From positions 174,974 through 238,973 of the forward strand of contig NZ_JBHRSJ010000022.1 in assembly GCF_042643485.1 (NCBI RefSeq): a stretch of 64,000 bases of DNA. The letters are read 5' to 3'. Origin of the DNA: Azotobacter bryophylli. GTDB lineage: Bacteria; Pseudomonadota; Gammaproteobacteria; Pseudomonadales; Pseudomonadaceae. The translations under genes were made by a program, and so were the position numbers. Under the pieces are notes generated by a model, which had not been told where the DNA came from, did no database searches, and worked only from the letters and a program-made list of their open reading frames with translations. How positions within the stretch are numbered: the first letter of the stretch is position 1; every line of letters starts with the position of its first letter. Below, one piece after another: positions 1 through 8,930 of this stretch.

Positions 1-1
1 G

Positions 2-406
2 GGCGCCATCTGCTTCATCGGCACCCTGTTCTTCGAACTCGTCATCCTGACCAGGATCGAGCGCTCGCTCGGCACGGCCGCGCGGGCGGAGCTCAGGCAG
101 GCCGCCGGCCCGGCGTCGCGAGCGGTGCTGCACTGGCTGGTGCTGGTGGTCTATGGCGCCGGTCTCGGTCTGGCCTGGCATCACCGCCAGGCGCTCGCCG
201 CGCCCTTCGCCAGCAGTTTCGGCACGCTGCTGACGCTGAAGATCCTCCTGGCCCTCGGGGTGTTCGCCAGTTACGGCCTGCTGGCCGTGCTGCTGCGCCG
301 CGGCCGCATGACGCCGGCCCGCTACCGGGCACTGCACTGGCTAATCTTCGCCCAGATGATCGGCATCGTCCTGCTGGCCAAGGGGATGTTCTATCTCCAC
401 TGGTAG
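2..406 (+). CDS. CopD-like integral membrane protein, 3' part only
   Basis: The reading frame is open from the window edge to the TAG at 404-406, so the 5' end lies outside. The visible part (about 134 residues) is almost all hydrophobic, with four probable membrane helices and a short basic loop. It resembles the C-terminal half of the CopD / DUF2269-like membrane family, which is sometimes linked to copper handling. Its place just before a nos operon would suit copper supply to N2O reductase, but that is inference. No heme or copper motif in the visible part proves a role. The family call is tentative; the coding call is firm. Confidence 0.6.
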   Translation, partial: GAICFIGTLFFELVILTRIERSLGTAARAELRQAAGPASRAVLHWLVLVVYGAGLGLAWHHRQALAAPFASSFGTLLTLKILLALGVFASYGLLAVLLRRGRMTPARYRALHWLIFAQMIGIVLLAKGMFYLHW

Positions 407-419
407 GGCGCCGTGGCCG

Positions 420-447
420 ACTTCCGGGCGGGAACCGTCCCGGAAGT
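420..447 (+). terminator. Hairpin after the CopD-like gene
   Basis: A perfect 9-bp inverted repeat (ACTTCCGGG / CCCGGAAGT) with a 10-nt loop starts 14 bases after the stop codon. There is no T-run after it, so it may be a Rho-assisted or weak terminator that separates the upstream gene from nosR1. Confidence 0.45.
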
Positions 448-676
448 GGCAACCTGACTATCCTCGACTAGTCTTCTGATATCGCCTGGAAACGCAACGC
501 TCTTTCCCTCCCGCTTCGATTGCCGGATGTGCAAGGCCTGCCCCGGAAAGGGCTGCGTCCCGCTCGCGCCCGTGTCCGGCAGGTACCCGCAGCGCGCGTG
601 GCGAGGCGAATGGCCGACGAACAATAAGAACGTTGCCACCAATATCCAGCCAGCAGTCGGATAGATCGGGGAAGCA

Positions 677-2845
677 ATGAACACCGAGCATGTCTTGATC
701 AGTCGATTCCTTCGTTGCGTGAGGTTCCTGTCGCTGCCGGTCCTGCTGCTCGCCGCCTGCCTGGGCGTGCAGGCGCAGGACTACAACGGACTGGAGCGGC
801 AGCGGATCGAGCAGGTATTCCCCAACGCCGATGCGGTCTCCGCGCCCGAGGGCAAGTACCAGGTCAGCACCATTTCCGCCGGCGGCAAGGTGCTCGGCTA
901 CGCCTACCAGAGCATCAACGTGGTGAACATCCCGGCCTACTCCGGCAAGCCGATCAACATGCACGTGATCCTCGACCCGCAGGGCGTGATCCGCGACGCC
1001 TACGTGCTCGAGCACCACGAGCCGATCCTGCTGGCCGGCATCCCGGTGGAGAGACTTCACGAGTTCGACGCCAAGTACCGGGGCATCCGGGTCGACCAGC
1101 GCGTCGTGGTCGGCCACTCCGGCGACAAGAACGCGGTGACGGTGGATGCGGTGGCCGGCGCCACGGTGACCGCCATGGTGGTCAACGAGATCATCATGCG
1201 TTCGGCCCACGAGGTGGCTGTCTCCCTGGGCCTGGTCAAGGCCACCAGCGAGACGGCGCAGAAGCCGGCGACGGTGCGCGAGGACGTCTATTCGCCGGCC
1301 ACCTGGGCCGAGCTGACCGGCAACGGCGCCATCCGCCGGCTGCACCTGACCAACGGCCAGGTCAGCCAGGCCTTCAAGGGCACCGAGGCCGAGGGCGTCG
1401 ACGAGCCGGCAGCGGACGAAGTCGACGACACCTTCATCGACCTCTACGCCGCCGACCTGAATCCGCCGACCATCGGCCGCAACCTGCTGGGCGACAATCA
1501 GTACAACGCCCTGATGAAATCGCTCAAGCCCGGCGAGCAGGCCATCGCGGTGCTGGGCAACGGCTACTCGTTCAAGGGCTCGGGCTACGTGCGCGGGGGC
1601 ATCTTCGATCGGCTGCAGCTGCGTCAGTTCGGCGACGTCATCAGCTTCCGCGACATGGACTTCCAGCGCCTGTCCGACGTCTACGCCGAGGGCATGCCCG
1701 AGTTCGACGAGATGGCCATCTTCATCGTCCGGGCCACCCACCACTTCGACCCCGGCTCGCCCTGGGACCTCGAACTGCTGGTACGCCGCCAGACCGGCCC
1801 GGTGCAGAGCATCTTCACCAGCTTCCAGATGAGCTATCAGCTGCCGGAGGCCTATTTCCAGCGGCCGCAGCCGACCGCCGAGGAGCTGGAGGCGGCCAAG
1901 GAGGCGCAGCGCCCGACATGGGTCAACATCTGGTACCAGAAGAGCTTCCAGATCGGCGTGATCGTCGTGGCCCTGGGCCTGCTGACGACGATCCTGTTCT
2001 TCCAGGATGCCTTCACCCGCCACCCCACCTTCCTGCACTGGCTGCGCCGCGGCTACCTGCTGTTCACCCTGGTGTTCATCGGCTGGTACTCCCTGGGCCA
2101 GCTATCGGTGGTCAACGTGCTGACCTTCGCCCATGCCTTGTTCGAGGATTTCCGCTGGGAGCTGTTCCTGAGTGACCCGGTGCTGTTCATCCTCTGGACC
2201 TTCACCGCCGCCAGCATCCTGCTCTGGGGCCGCGGGGTGTTCTGCGGCTGGCTGTGCCCCTTCGGCGCCCTGCAGGAGCTGATCAACGAGACGGCGCGCA
2301 GGCTGAGGATCCGCCAGTTCGAGCTGCCCTTCGCGCTGCACGAGCGGCTGTGGGCGGTGAAGTACATCATCCTGCTGGGCTTGTTCGGCATTTCCCTGGA
2401 GTCCATGGCCGTGGCCGAGCGGGCCGCCGAGGTGGAGCCGTTCAAGACCGCCATCACCCTGCACTTCGACCGCCAGTGGTGGTTCGTGCTCTACGCCGCG
2501 GTCCTGCTGGTGATCAACATCTTCACCCGCAAGGTCTTCTGCCGTTACCTCTGCCCGCTGGGCGCGGCGCTGGCGATCCCCTCCAAATTCCGCCTCTTCG
2601 ACTGGCTGAAGCGGCGCAAGGAGTGCGGCAACCCCTGCCAGATATGCGCCAAGGAATGCGAGATCCAGGCGATCCACCCGGACGGGCGCATCAATCCCAA
2701 CGAGTGCCACTACTGCCTGGACTGCCAGATGACCTACCACAACGAGAACAAGTGCCCGCCCCTGATCCTCCAGCGCAAGCGTCGGGGACCGGGCAAGAAG
2801 CCACCTGTCTCGCCTGACCTGATCCCCGTGGAAATTCTGGATTGA
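677..2845 (+). CDS. nosR: NosR, membrane flavo-iron-sulfur electron donor/regulator of N2O reductase (copy 1)
   Basis: NosR is a polytopic protein that passes quinol electrons toward NosZ and is needed for nosZ expression. This copy has 722 residues, the usual length. An N-terminal signal segment ends near residue 33 (VQA-QDYNG). A periplasmic FMN-binding domain follows, with the covalent flavin motif GATVT (Thr163). Membrane helices start near residue 420. Two CxxxCP motifs (CGWLCP, CRYLCP) lie in the membrane part, and a C-terminal 2[4Fe-4S] domain (CGNPCQIC, CHYCLDC) lies in the cytoplasm. It is the first gene of nos operon 1. No FNR/DNR box was found in the 270 bases before it, unlike copy 2. 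Confidence 0.95.
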   Translation: MNTEHVLISRFLRCVRFLSLPVLLLAACLGVQAQDYNGLERQRIEQVFPNADAVSAPEGKYQVSTISAGGKVLGYAYQSINVVNIPAYSGKPINMHVILDPQGVIRDAYVLEHHEPILLAGIPVERLHEFDAKYRGIRVDQRVVVGHSGDKNAVTVDAVAGATVTAMVVNEIIMRSAHEVAVSLGLVKATSETAQKPATVREDVYSPATWAELTGNGAIRRLHLTNGQVSQAFKGTEAEGVDEPAADEVDDTFIDLYAADLNPPTIGRNLLGDNQYNALMKSLKPGEQAIAVLGNGYSFKGSGYVRGGIFDRLQLRQFGDVISFRDMDFQRLSDVYAEGMPEFDEMAIFIVRATHHFDPGSPWDLELLVRRQTGPVQSIFTSFQMSYQLPEAYFQRPQPTAEELEAAKEAQRPTWVNIWYQKSFQIGVIVVALGLLTTILFFQDAFTRHPTFLHWLRRGYLLFTLVFIGWYSLGQLSVVNVLTFAHALFEDFRWELFLSDPVLFILWTFTAASILLWGRGVFCGWLCPFGALQELINETARRLRIRQFELPFALHERLWAVKYIILLGLFGISLESMAVAERAAEVEPFKTAITLHFDRQWWFVLYAAVLLVINIFTRKVFCRYLCPLGAALAIPSKFRLFDWLKRRKECGNPCQICAKECEIQAIHPDGRINPNECHYCLDCQMTYHNENKCPPLILQRKRRGPGKKPPVSPDLIPVEILD

Positions 2846-2909
2846 GCGGAAGCCACGGCCGACCCCCTGGGGCCGTTTGATGACCCTGTCGATGCGAAGG
2901 AGCAGAACC

Positions 2910-4874
2910 ATGAGCGACAAAGAGTCGAACGAAAAGAAGAACGACCAGCAAGCGGATGAGGCGGGCGGCCTGAGCCGGCGCGGCTTCCTCGGGGTGACGG
3001 CGCTCGGGGCCGGACTGGTCGGCGCCTCGGTCATCGGCGGCGCGGCGATGACCCGCGAGGCCTGGGCCGAAGCGGCCAAGGAGGCCCGGGAATCGAAGAG
3101 CAAGCACAAGGACTCGGTGGACAAGACCCATGTCGCGCCGGGCGAGCTGGACGACTACTACGGTTTCTGGAGCGGCGGCCACCAGGGTGAGGTGCGGGTG
3201 ATGGGCATCCCGTCGATGCGCGAGATCATGCGCATCCCGGTGTTCAACGTGGACTCCGCCACCGGCTGGGGCCTGACCAACGAAAGCCGCCGCATCCTCG
3301 GCGACAGCGCCCGGTACCGGAACGGCGACTGCCACCACCCGCACATCTCGATGACCAACGGCAAGTACGACGGCAAGTACCTGTTCATCAACGACAAGGC
3401 CAACAGCCGCGTGGCGCGCATCCGCCTGGACATCATGAAGTGCGACAAGATCACCACGGTGCCGAACGTCCAGGCCATCCACGGCCTCCGCCTGCAGAAG
3501 GTGCCGAACACCAAGTACGTGTTCGCCAATGCCGAGTTCATCATCCCGCACCCCAACGACGGCAAGGTCTTCGACCTGCAGAACCCGAACAGCTACACCA
3601 TGTACAACGCCATCGACGCCGAGAGCATGGAAGTGGCCTGGCAGGTGATCGTCGACGGCAACCTCGACAACACCGACATGGACTACACCGGCAAATACTG
3701 CGCCTCCACCTGCTACAACTCGGAGAAGGCCACCGACCTCGGCGGTTCCATGCGCAACGAGCGCGACTGGGTGGTGATCTTCAACGTCCCGCGCATCGAG
3801 GAGGAGGTCAAGGCCGGCCGCTTCGTAACCCTGGGCGACTCCAAGGTGCCGGTGGTCGACGGGCGCAAGAAGGACGGCAAGGACAGCCGCGTGACCCGCT
3901 ACATCCCGGTGCCGAAGAACCCGCACGGCTGCAACACCTCGTCGGACGGCAAGTACTTCATCGCCAACGGCAAGCTGTCGCCGACCTGCTCGATGATCGC
4001 CATCGACAAGCTCGACGACCTGTTCGACGACAAGCTCAACGACCCGCGCGACGTGGTGGTCGGCGAGCCGGAGCTGGGCCTCGGTCCGCTGCACACCACC
4101 TTCGACGGTCGTGGCAACGCCTACACCACGCTGTTCATCGACAGCCAGGTGGTCAAGTGGAACATGGAAGAAGCCCGCCGTGCCTACCAGGGCGAGAAGG
4201 TCAATTACATCAAGCAGAAGCTCGACGTGCACTTCCAGCCGGGCCACAACCACGCCTCGCTCACCGAGACCTCGGAGGCCGACGGCCAGTGGCTGGTGGT
4301 GCTGAGCAAATTCTCCAAGGACCGCTACCTGCAGACCGGTCCGCTGCACCCGGAGAACGACCAGCTGATCGACATCTCCGGCGACGAGATGAAGCTGGTG
4401 CACGACGGCCCGGCCTTCGCCGAGCCGCACGACTGCATCCTGTGCCGCCGCGACCAGATCCAGACCAAGAAGCTCTGGGACCGCAACGACCCCTACTTCG
4501 CGGAAACCGTGGAGCGGGCGAAGAAGGACGGCATCACCCTGGAGACCGACAACAAGGTCATCCGCGACGGCAACAAGGTGCGGGTGTACATGACCTCGTC
4601 GGCGCCGGCCTACGGCATCAACGAGTTCACGGTCAAGCAGGGCGACGAAGTCACGGTGACCATCACCAACATCGACCAGATCGAGGATGTCTCCCACGGC
4701 TTCGTCCTGGTCAACCACGGCGTGAGCATGGAGATCAGCCCGCAGCAGACCTCGTCGATCACCTTCGTCGCCGACAAGCCCGGGATGTGGTGGTACTACT
4801 GCAGCTGGTTCTGCCATGCGCTGCACATGGAGATGAACGGGCGCATGCTGGTCGAGCCGACGGCGACGGCCTGA
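2910..4874 (+). CDS. nosZ: NosZ, nitrous oxide reductase (copy 1)
   Basis: Periplasmic copper enzyme that reduces N2O to N2; 654 residues, clade I type. The Tat signal has the twin arginine at residues 23-24 (SRRGFLG). CuZ ligands are visible in the CHHPH, HNHAS and EPHDC segments. The C-terminal cupredoxin CuA site is intact (C631, W633, C635, H639, M642). An upstream in-frame ATG at 2877 exists, but 2910 is preferred because AAGGAG sits 9 bases before it and the Tat motif is then normally placed. It follows nosR1 by 64 bases. The N-terminal linker (about residues 45-70) is longer and more charged than in copy 2. Confidence 0.97.
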   Translation: MSDKESNEKKNDQQADEAGGLSRRGFLGVTALGAGLVGASVIGGAAMTREAWAEAAKEARESKSKHKDSVDKTHVAPGELDDYYGFWSGGHQGEVRVMGIPSMREIMRIPVFNVDSATGWGLTNESRRILGDSARYRNGDCHHPHISMTNGKYDGKYLFINDKANSRVARIRLDIMKCDKITTVPNVQAIHGLRLQKVPNTKYVFANAEFIIPHPNDGKVFDLQNPNSYTMYNAIDAESMEVAWQVIVDGNLDNTDMDYTGKYCASTCYNSEKATDLGGSMRNERDWVVIFNVPRIEEEVKAGRFVTLGDSKVPVVDGRKKDGKDSRVTRYIPVPKNPHGCNTSSDGKYFIANGKLSPTCSMIAIDKLDDLFDDKLNDPRDVVVGEPELGLGPLHTTFDGRGNAYTTLFIDSQVVKWNMEEARRAYQGEKVNYIKQKLDVHFQPGHNHASLTETSEADGQWLVVLSKFSKDRYLQTGPLHPENDQLIDISGDEMKLVHDGPAFAEPHDCILCRRDQIQTKKLWDRNDPYFAETVERAKKDGITLETDNKVIRDGNKVRVYMTSSAPAYGINEFTVKQGDEVTVTITNIDQIEDVSHGFVLVNHGVSMEISPQQTSSITFVADKPGMWWYYCSWFCHALHMEMNGRMLVEPTATA

Positions 4875-4945
4875 GCCGCCGCTCCGGGCCGGCGCTCGCG
4901 CGCGGCCCGGAGTCCTTTCCTGCCCGACGCCGAAGGTATCGACCC

Positions 4946-6232
4946 GTGCGCAGACATCCGGCCCTGCTGGGGCTTCTCCTTTTCGCCGGTGCTGCCCAGG
5001 CGGTTGCGCAGGCCATCACCAATCTGCCCTTGCAGGCCGAGGGCGAGAACCGCTGGCGGCTGCCGGCCGGCGAGTACGCCGGGCAGTTCCGCATCGACCA
5101 GCCGCTGCAGCTGCGTTGCGAACCGGGCGCCGTGATCGACGCCCAGGGGCAGGGCAACGCCCTGACCATCGCCGCGCCCGAGGTGACGGTGGAAGGCTGC
5201 GACCTGCGCAACTGGGGGCGCGACCTGACCGCGATGAACGCCGCCGTGTTCCTCGAGGGCAAGGCCACCGGGGCGGTCGTCAAGGACAACCGCATGCGCG
5301 GGCCGGGGTTCGGCATCTGGGTCGACCGCACCCGCAACGTCAGCCTGACCGGCAACGACATCGAAGGCGACCCGAGCATCCGCTCGCAGGACCGCGGCAA
5401 CGGCATCCACCTGTTCGCCGTGAGCGGCGCCCGGGTGATCGGCAACCGGGCCCGCTACACCCGCGACGGCATCTACATCGACACCTCCAACGGCAACCAC
5501 CTGGAAGGCAACACCCTGGAAGACCTGCGCTACGGCCTGCACTACATGTTCGCCAACAACAGCCAGGTGATCGGCAACCTCACCCGGCGCACCCGTACCG
5601 GCTACGCGCTGATGCAGAGCCGCAACCTGACGGTGATCGGCAACCGCTCCGAGCAGGACGAGAACTACGGCATCCTGATGAACTACATCACCTACTCGAC
5701 CATCACCGACAACTTCGTCAGCGACGTGCGCAACGGTTCGACCGGCGGCGACAGCATGATCTCCGGCGCCGAGGGCAAGGCCCTGTTCATCTACAACTCG
5801 CTGTTCAACACCATCGAGCGCAACCACTTCGCCAACAGCGCGCTGGGCATCCACCTCACCGCCGGCTCGGAGGACAACCGCATCGCCGGCAACGCCTTCG
5901 TCGGCAACCAGCAGCAGGTCAAGTACGTCGCCACCCGCACCCAGGAGTGGTCGGTCGACGGCCGCGGCAATTACTGGAGCGACTACCTGGGCTGGGACCG
6001 CAACGACGACGGCCTGGGCGACGTGCCTTACGAGCCCAACGACAATGTCGACCGCCTGCTGTGGACCTACCCGCAGGTCCGGCTGCTGATGAACAGCCCG
6101 GGCATCGAGCTGCTGCGCTGGGTGCAGCGCGTCTTCCCGGTGATCAAGTCGCCGGGGGTGCAGGACAGCCACCCGCTGATGGCGCTGCCCGGCGAACCGC
6201 CGATGGCGCCGCCCCAGGAGCCCACGTCATGA
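4946..6232 (+). CDS. nosD: NosD, periplasmic copper-site maturation protein (copy 1)
   Basis: NosD is a right-handed beta-helix (CASH / parallel beta-helix) protein that works with the NosFY ABC transporter to build the CuZ site of NosZ. GTG is the chosen start: it puts a clean signal peptide (hydrophobic core ending AQA) at the N-terminus and has CGAAGG upstream. Length is 428 residues. Repeated short N-rich rungs (GNRSEQ, GNAFVGN) are typical. The C-terminal third ends in a Pro-rich tail. It overlaps nosF1 by 4 bases (ATGA), so translation is probably coupled. Confidence 0.92.
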   Translation: MRRHPALLGLLLFAGAAQAVAQAITNLPLQAEGENRWRLPAGEYAGQFRIDQPLQLRCEPGAVIDAQGQGNALTIAAPEVTVEGCDLRNWGRDLTAMNAAVFLEGKATGAVVKDNRMRGPGFGIWVDRTRNVSLTGNDIEGDPSIRSQDRGNGIHLFAVSGARVIGNRARYTRDGIYIDTSNGNHLEGNTLEDLRYGLHYMFANNSQVIGNLTRRTRTGYALMQSRNLTVIGNRSEQDENYGILMNYITYSTITDNFVSDVRNGSTGGDSMISGAEGKALFIYNSLFNTIERNHFANSALGIHLTAGSEDNRIAGNAFVGNQQQVKYVATRTQEWSVDGRGNYWSDYLGWDRNDDGLGDVPYEPNDNVDRLLWTYPQVRLLMNSPGIELLRWVQRVFPVIKSPGVQDSHPLMALPGEPPMAPPQEPTS

Positions 6233-7155
6233 ACGCCGTCGACATGCGCGGCATCAACCAGCGCTACGGCAGCATGACCGTGCTGCACGATCTGGACTTG
6301 ACGCTGGAAGAGGGCGAGGTGCTGGGGCTGTTCGGCCACAACGGCGCCGGCAAGACCACCAGCATGAAGCTGATCCTCGGCCTGCTCGCGCCCAGCGAGG
6401 GCGAAGTGCGGGTGCTCGGCCGGGCGCCGAACGACCCGGACGTGCGCCGCCAGCTCGGCTACCTGCCGGAGAACGTCACCTTCTACCCGCAGCTCAGCGG
6501 CCGCGAGACCCTGCGCCATTTCGCCCGCCTTAAGGGCGCGCCGCCGAAGCAGGTGGACGAGCTGCTGGAGCAGGTGGGGCTGGCCCACGCCGCCGAGCGG
6601 CGGGTGAAGACCTACTCCAAGGGCATGCGCCAGCGCCTCGGCCTGGCCCAGGCGCTGCTCGGCGAACCGCGTCTGCTGCTGCTGGACGAGCCGACCGTGG
6701 GGCTCGATCCCATCGCCACCGGCGATCTGTACGAACTGGTCGACCGCCTGCGCCAGCGCGGCACCAGCATCATCCTCTGCTCCCACGTGCTGCCGGGCGT
6801 CGAGGCCCATATCAACCGCGCCGCCATTCTCGCCCGCGGCCGTCTGCAGGCGGTGGGCAGCCTGGCCAGCCTGCGCCGCGAGGCCGGCCTGCCGGCGCGC
6901 ATCCGCGCCAGCGGGGTGAGCCAGAGCGAACGCTGGCAGCGGCGCTGGAGCCAGGCCGGTCACCCGACCCGGCTGCTCGGCGCCTCCAGCCTCGAGGTGG
7001 TGGCGGTCGACGGCTGCAAGCTGATGCTGCTGCGCGAACTGCTGGGGGAAGGGGAGCCGGAGGACATCGAGATCCAGCAGCCCTCGCTGGAGGATCTCTA
7101 TCGCTTCTACATGGAACGCGCCGGCGACGTGCGCGCCGAGGAGGGCAGGGCATGA
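6229..7155 (+). CDS. nosF: NosF, ABC transporter ATPase for NosZ maturation (copy 1)
   Basis: Cytoplasmic ATPase of the NosDFY complex; 308 residues. The Walker A motif GHNGAGKTT is at residues 36-44, the signature region is YSKGMRQR, and Walker B LLLLDEP is near residue 150, followed by the H-loop CSHVLPG. Residues about 225-275 form a C-terminal extension that differs strongly from copy 2, while the ATPase core is nearly identical. The ATG overlaps the nosD1 stop and the end overlaps nosY1. Confidence 0.95.
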   Translation: MNAVDMRGINQRYGSMTVLHDLDLTLEEGEVLGLFGHNGAGKTTSMKLILGLLAPSEGEVRVLGRAPNDPDVRRQLGYLPENVTFYPQLSGRETLRHFARLKGAPPKQVDELLEQVGLAHAAERRVKTYSKGMRQRLGLAQALLGEPRLLLLDEPTVGLDPIATGDLYELVDRLRQRGTSIILCSHVLPGVEAHINRAAILARGRLQAVGSLASLRREAGLPARIRASGVSQSERWQRRWSQAGHPTRLLGASSLEVVAVDGCKLMLLRELLGEGEPEDIEIQQPSLEDLYRFYMERAGDVRAEEGRA

Positions 7156-7982
7156 ACCCGATCTGGCACATCGCGCGCAAGGAACTGAGCGACGGCCTGC
7201 GCAACCGCTGGCTGCTGGCCATTAGCGTGCTGTTCGCCCTGCTGGCGGTCGGCATCGCCTGGTTCGGCGCCGCCGCTTCCGGCCAGCTGGGCTTCACCTC
7301 GATCCCGGCGACCATCGCCAGCCTGGCCAGCCTGGCCACCTTCCTGATGCCGCTGATTGCCTTGCTGCTGGCCTACGATGCCATCGTCGGCGAGGACGAG
7401 GGCGGCACCCTGATGCTGCTGCTGACCTATCCGCTGGGCCGCGGGCAGATCCTCCTGGGCAAGTTCCTCGGCCACGGCCTGATCCTGGCCCTGGCCACCC
7501 TGATCGGCTTCGGCGGCGCGATGCTGGCCATCGCCGTGCTGGTGAAGGACATCCAGCTGGGCCTGCTGCTCTGGGCCTTCGGCCGCTTCATGCTGTCCTC
7601 GACCCTGCTCGGCTGGGTGTTCCTGGCGCTGGCCTACGTGCTCAGCAGCAAGGCCGGGGAGAAGTCCACCGCCGCCGGGCTGGCCCTGGGGGTGTGGTTC
7701 CTCTTCGTGCTGGTCTTCGACCTGGCGCTGCTGGCGCTGCTGGTGCTCAGCGAAGGACGGCTCAGCCCGGAGCTGCTGCCCTGGCTGCTGCTGCTCAACC
7801 CGACCGATGTGTACCGGCTGATCAACCTCTCCGGCTTCGAGGGCGGCGGCAGCGCCATGGGCGTGCTGTCGCTGGGTAGCGACCTGCCGCTGCCCTGCGC
7901 CGCGCTCTGGCTGTGCCTGCTGCTCTGGGCCGGCGCTTCGCTGCTGCTGGCCTACCGGGTATTCAAGCGCCGTTCGGTGTGA
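7152..7982 (+). CDS. nosY: NosY, ABC transporter permease for NosZ maturation (copy 1)
   Basis: Integral membrane partner of NosF with about six hydrophobic helices, 276 residues, ABC-2 permease type. It supplies the membrane channel of the NosDFY complex. The start overlaps nosF1 by 4 bases. The protein differs from copy 2 at only two positions (Ser/Cys here, Asn/Gly in copy 2, near the C-terminus), which is far closer than the nosZ or nosD pairs and suggests recent homogenisation. Confidence 0.95.
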   Translation: MNPIWHIARKELSDGLRNRWLLAISVLFALLAVGIAWFGAAASGQLGFTSIPATIASLASLATFLMPLIALLLAYDAIVGEDEGGTLMLLLTYPLGRGQILLGKFLGHGLILALATLIGFGGAMLAIAVLVKDIQLGLLLWAFGRFMLSSTLLGWVFLALAYVLSSKAGEKSTAAGLALGVWFLFVLVFDLALLALLVLSEGRLSPELLPWLLLLNPTDVYRLINLSGFEGGGSAMGVLSLGSDLPLPCAALWLCLLLWAGASLLLAYRVFKRRSV

Positions 7983-8000
7983 CTCACCACAGGAAACCTC

Positions 8001-8010
8001 NNNNNNNNNN
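8001..8010. other. Assembly gap inside the nosL1 start
   Basis: Ten Ns replace the start codon and first residues of nosL1. Aligning the flanks with copy 2 (AGGAAACCTC on the left, CTGCTCGCC on the right) shows 44 bases in copy 2 against 11 here. The true gap is therefore probably about 43 bases, and the difference of 33 keeps the frame. Confidence 0.9.
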
Positions 8011-8545
8011 CCTGCTCGCCCTGCTGCTCGGCCTGGGCCTGGCCGGCTGCGGCGAGGGCGACAAGGCCGCGACGAACCTGGGCCCGGTGGCCTTCCACCC
8101 CAGCGACGAATGCCATGTCTGCGGCATGGTCATCAGCGAGTTCCCCGGGCCCAAGGGCGAGGCGGTGGCGCGGGACGGGGTGAAGAAGTTCTGCTCGACC
8201 ACCGAGCTGTTCGGCTGGTGGCTGCAGCCGGAGAACCGGCGGCTGGAGCTGCAGCTATACGTGCACGACATGGGCAAGAGCGCCTGGGACAAGCCGGACG
8301 ACCATTACCTGATCGACGCGCGGAAGGCCTGGTACGTGGTCGGCACGCCGCTGCAGGGTTCGATGGGTGCCTCGCTGGCCAGCTTCGCCGACGAGCCGGC
8401 GGCGCGCCGGTTGGCCGAGCAGTACGGCGGCCGGGTGCTGCGCTTCGAGCAGATCGACCAGGCCCTGCTGCAGCAGGCCGCCGGCCAGCAGTACGGCACG
8501 CCGGGAACCGCCCCCGCGCCTGACGAGCATCCCGCGGCGCACTGA
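8011..8545 (+). CDS. nosL: NosL, copper-delivery lipoprotein (copy 1, start lost in gap)
   Basis: NosL is an outer-membrane-anchored lipoprotein that binds Cu(I) and delivers it to apo-NosZ. The visible part begins inside the signal peptide and keeps the lipobox LAGC, the metal-binding CHVCGM motif and the KFCST segment. Up to the AAGQQ sequence near the end it matches copy 2 with two substitutions. It then ends in a short Pro/Ala tail (GTPGTAPAPDEHPAAH) without the Met/His-rich end seen in copy 2. The missing start is a sequence gap and not evidence of a broken gene. Confidence 0.9.
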
Positions 8546-8930
8546 TCTCTCCACTTGGCAGGGCGAGGCTCGCTGCGCCGCCTGTCCTGCCCCACATCGC
8601 CTCTGCCTCGGGCGCTGCGCGGCTTTCTCCCGTCCGGATGGATTTCGCCCGGCCGTAGCGAAATTCGGCGGAACTTTCTGCCTCTTCTGCCTGCGTCTTC
8701 CTGTCGCATCCCCACATATTTAATGGCTATTTGCCAAAGCCTGTCAGGCCGCCCTGGCTTGCCTGAAGGCCGCGCCGCTGCTGGCTTACAGCCATTTTGA
8801 TGCTCGCTAACCCTATGTTTTTCCTGGGTTCGACCGCCTAGCCCGGAGACGGTCTTGATTGTGGTCAAGGGGGAGTTCGGGGGGGCGTCTCTACCATGCC
8901 GCCCAATTCCAGCATTTAGTCGGATAGGCC
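8546..8930. other. Spacer between the two nos operons
   Basis: 385 bases without a credible gene. The only clear signal is a DNR/FNR box near its right end. The sequence does not match the region downstream of copy 2 (no tatE is found here), so the duplication junction is not preserved as simple repeats. Confidence 0.6.
8855..8868 (+). promoter_or_regulatory. FNR/DNR box before nosR2
   Basis: TTGATTGTGGTCAA matches the TTGAT-N4-ATCAA consensus with one mismatch (GTCAA). Its centre is about 69 bases before the nosR2 ATG, a normal distance for a class II activator site at -41.5 with a short leader. Confidence 0.8.

Noticed and set aside
695..708. TTGATCAGTCGATT inside the start of nosR1 as a DNR box
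   Set aside because: Only the left half matches, and the site lies within the coding sequence after the start codon.
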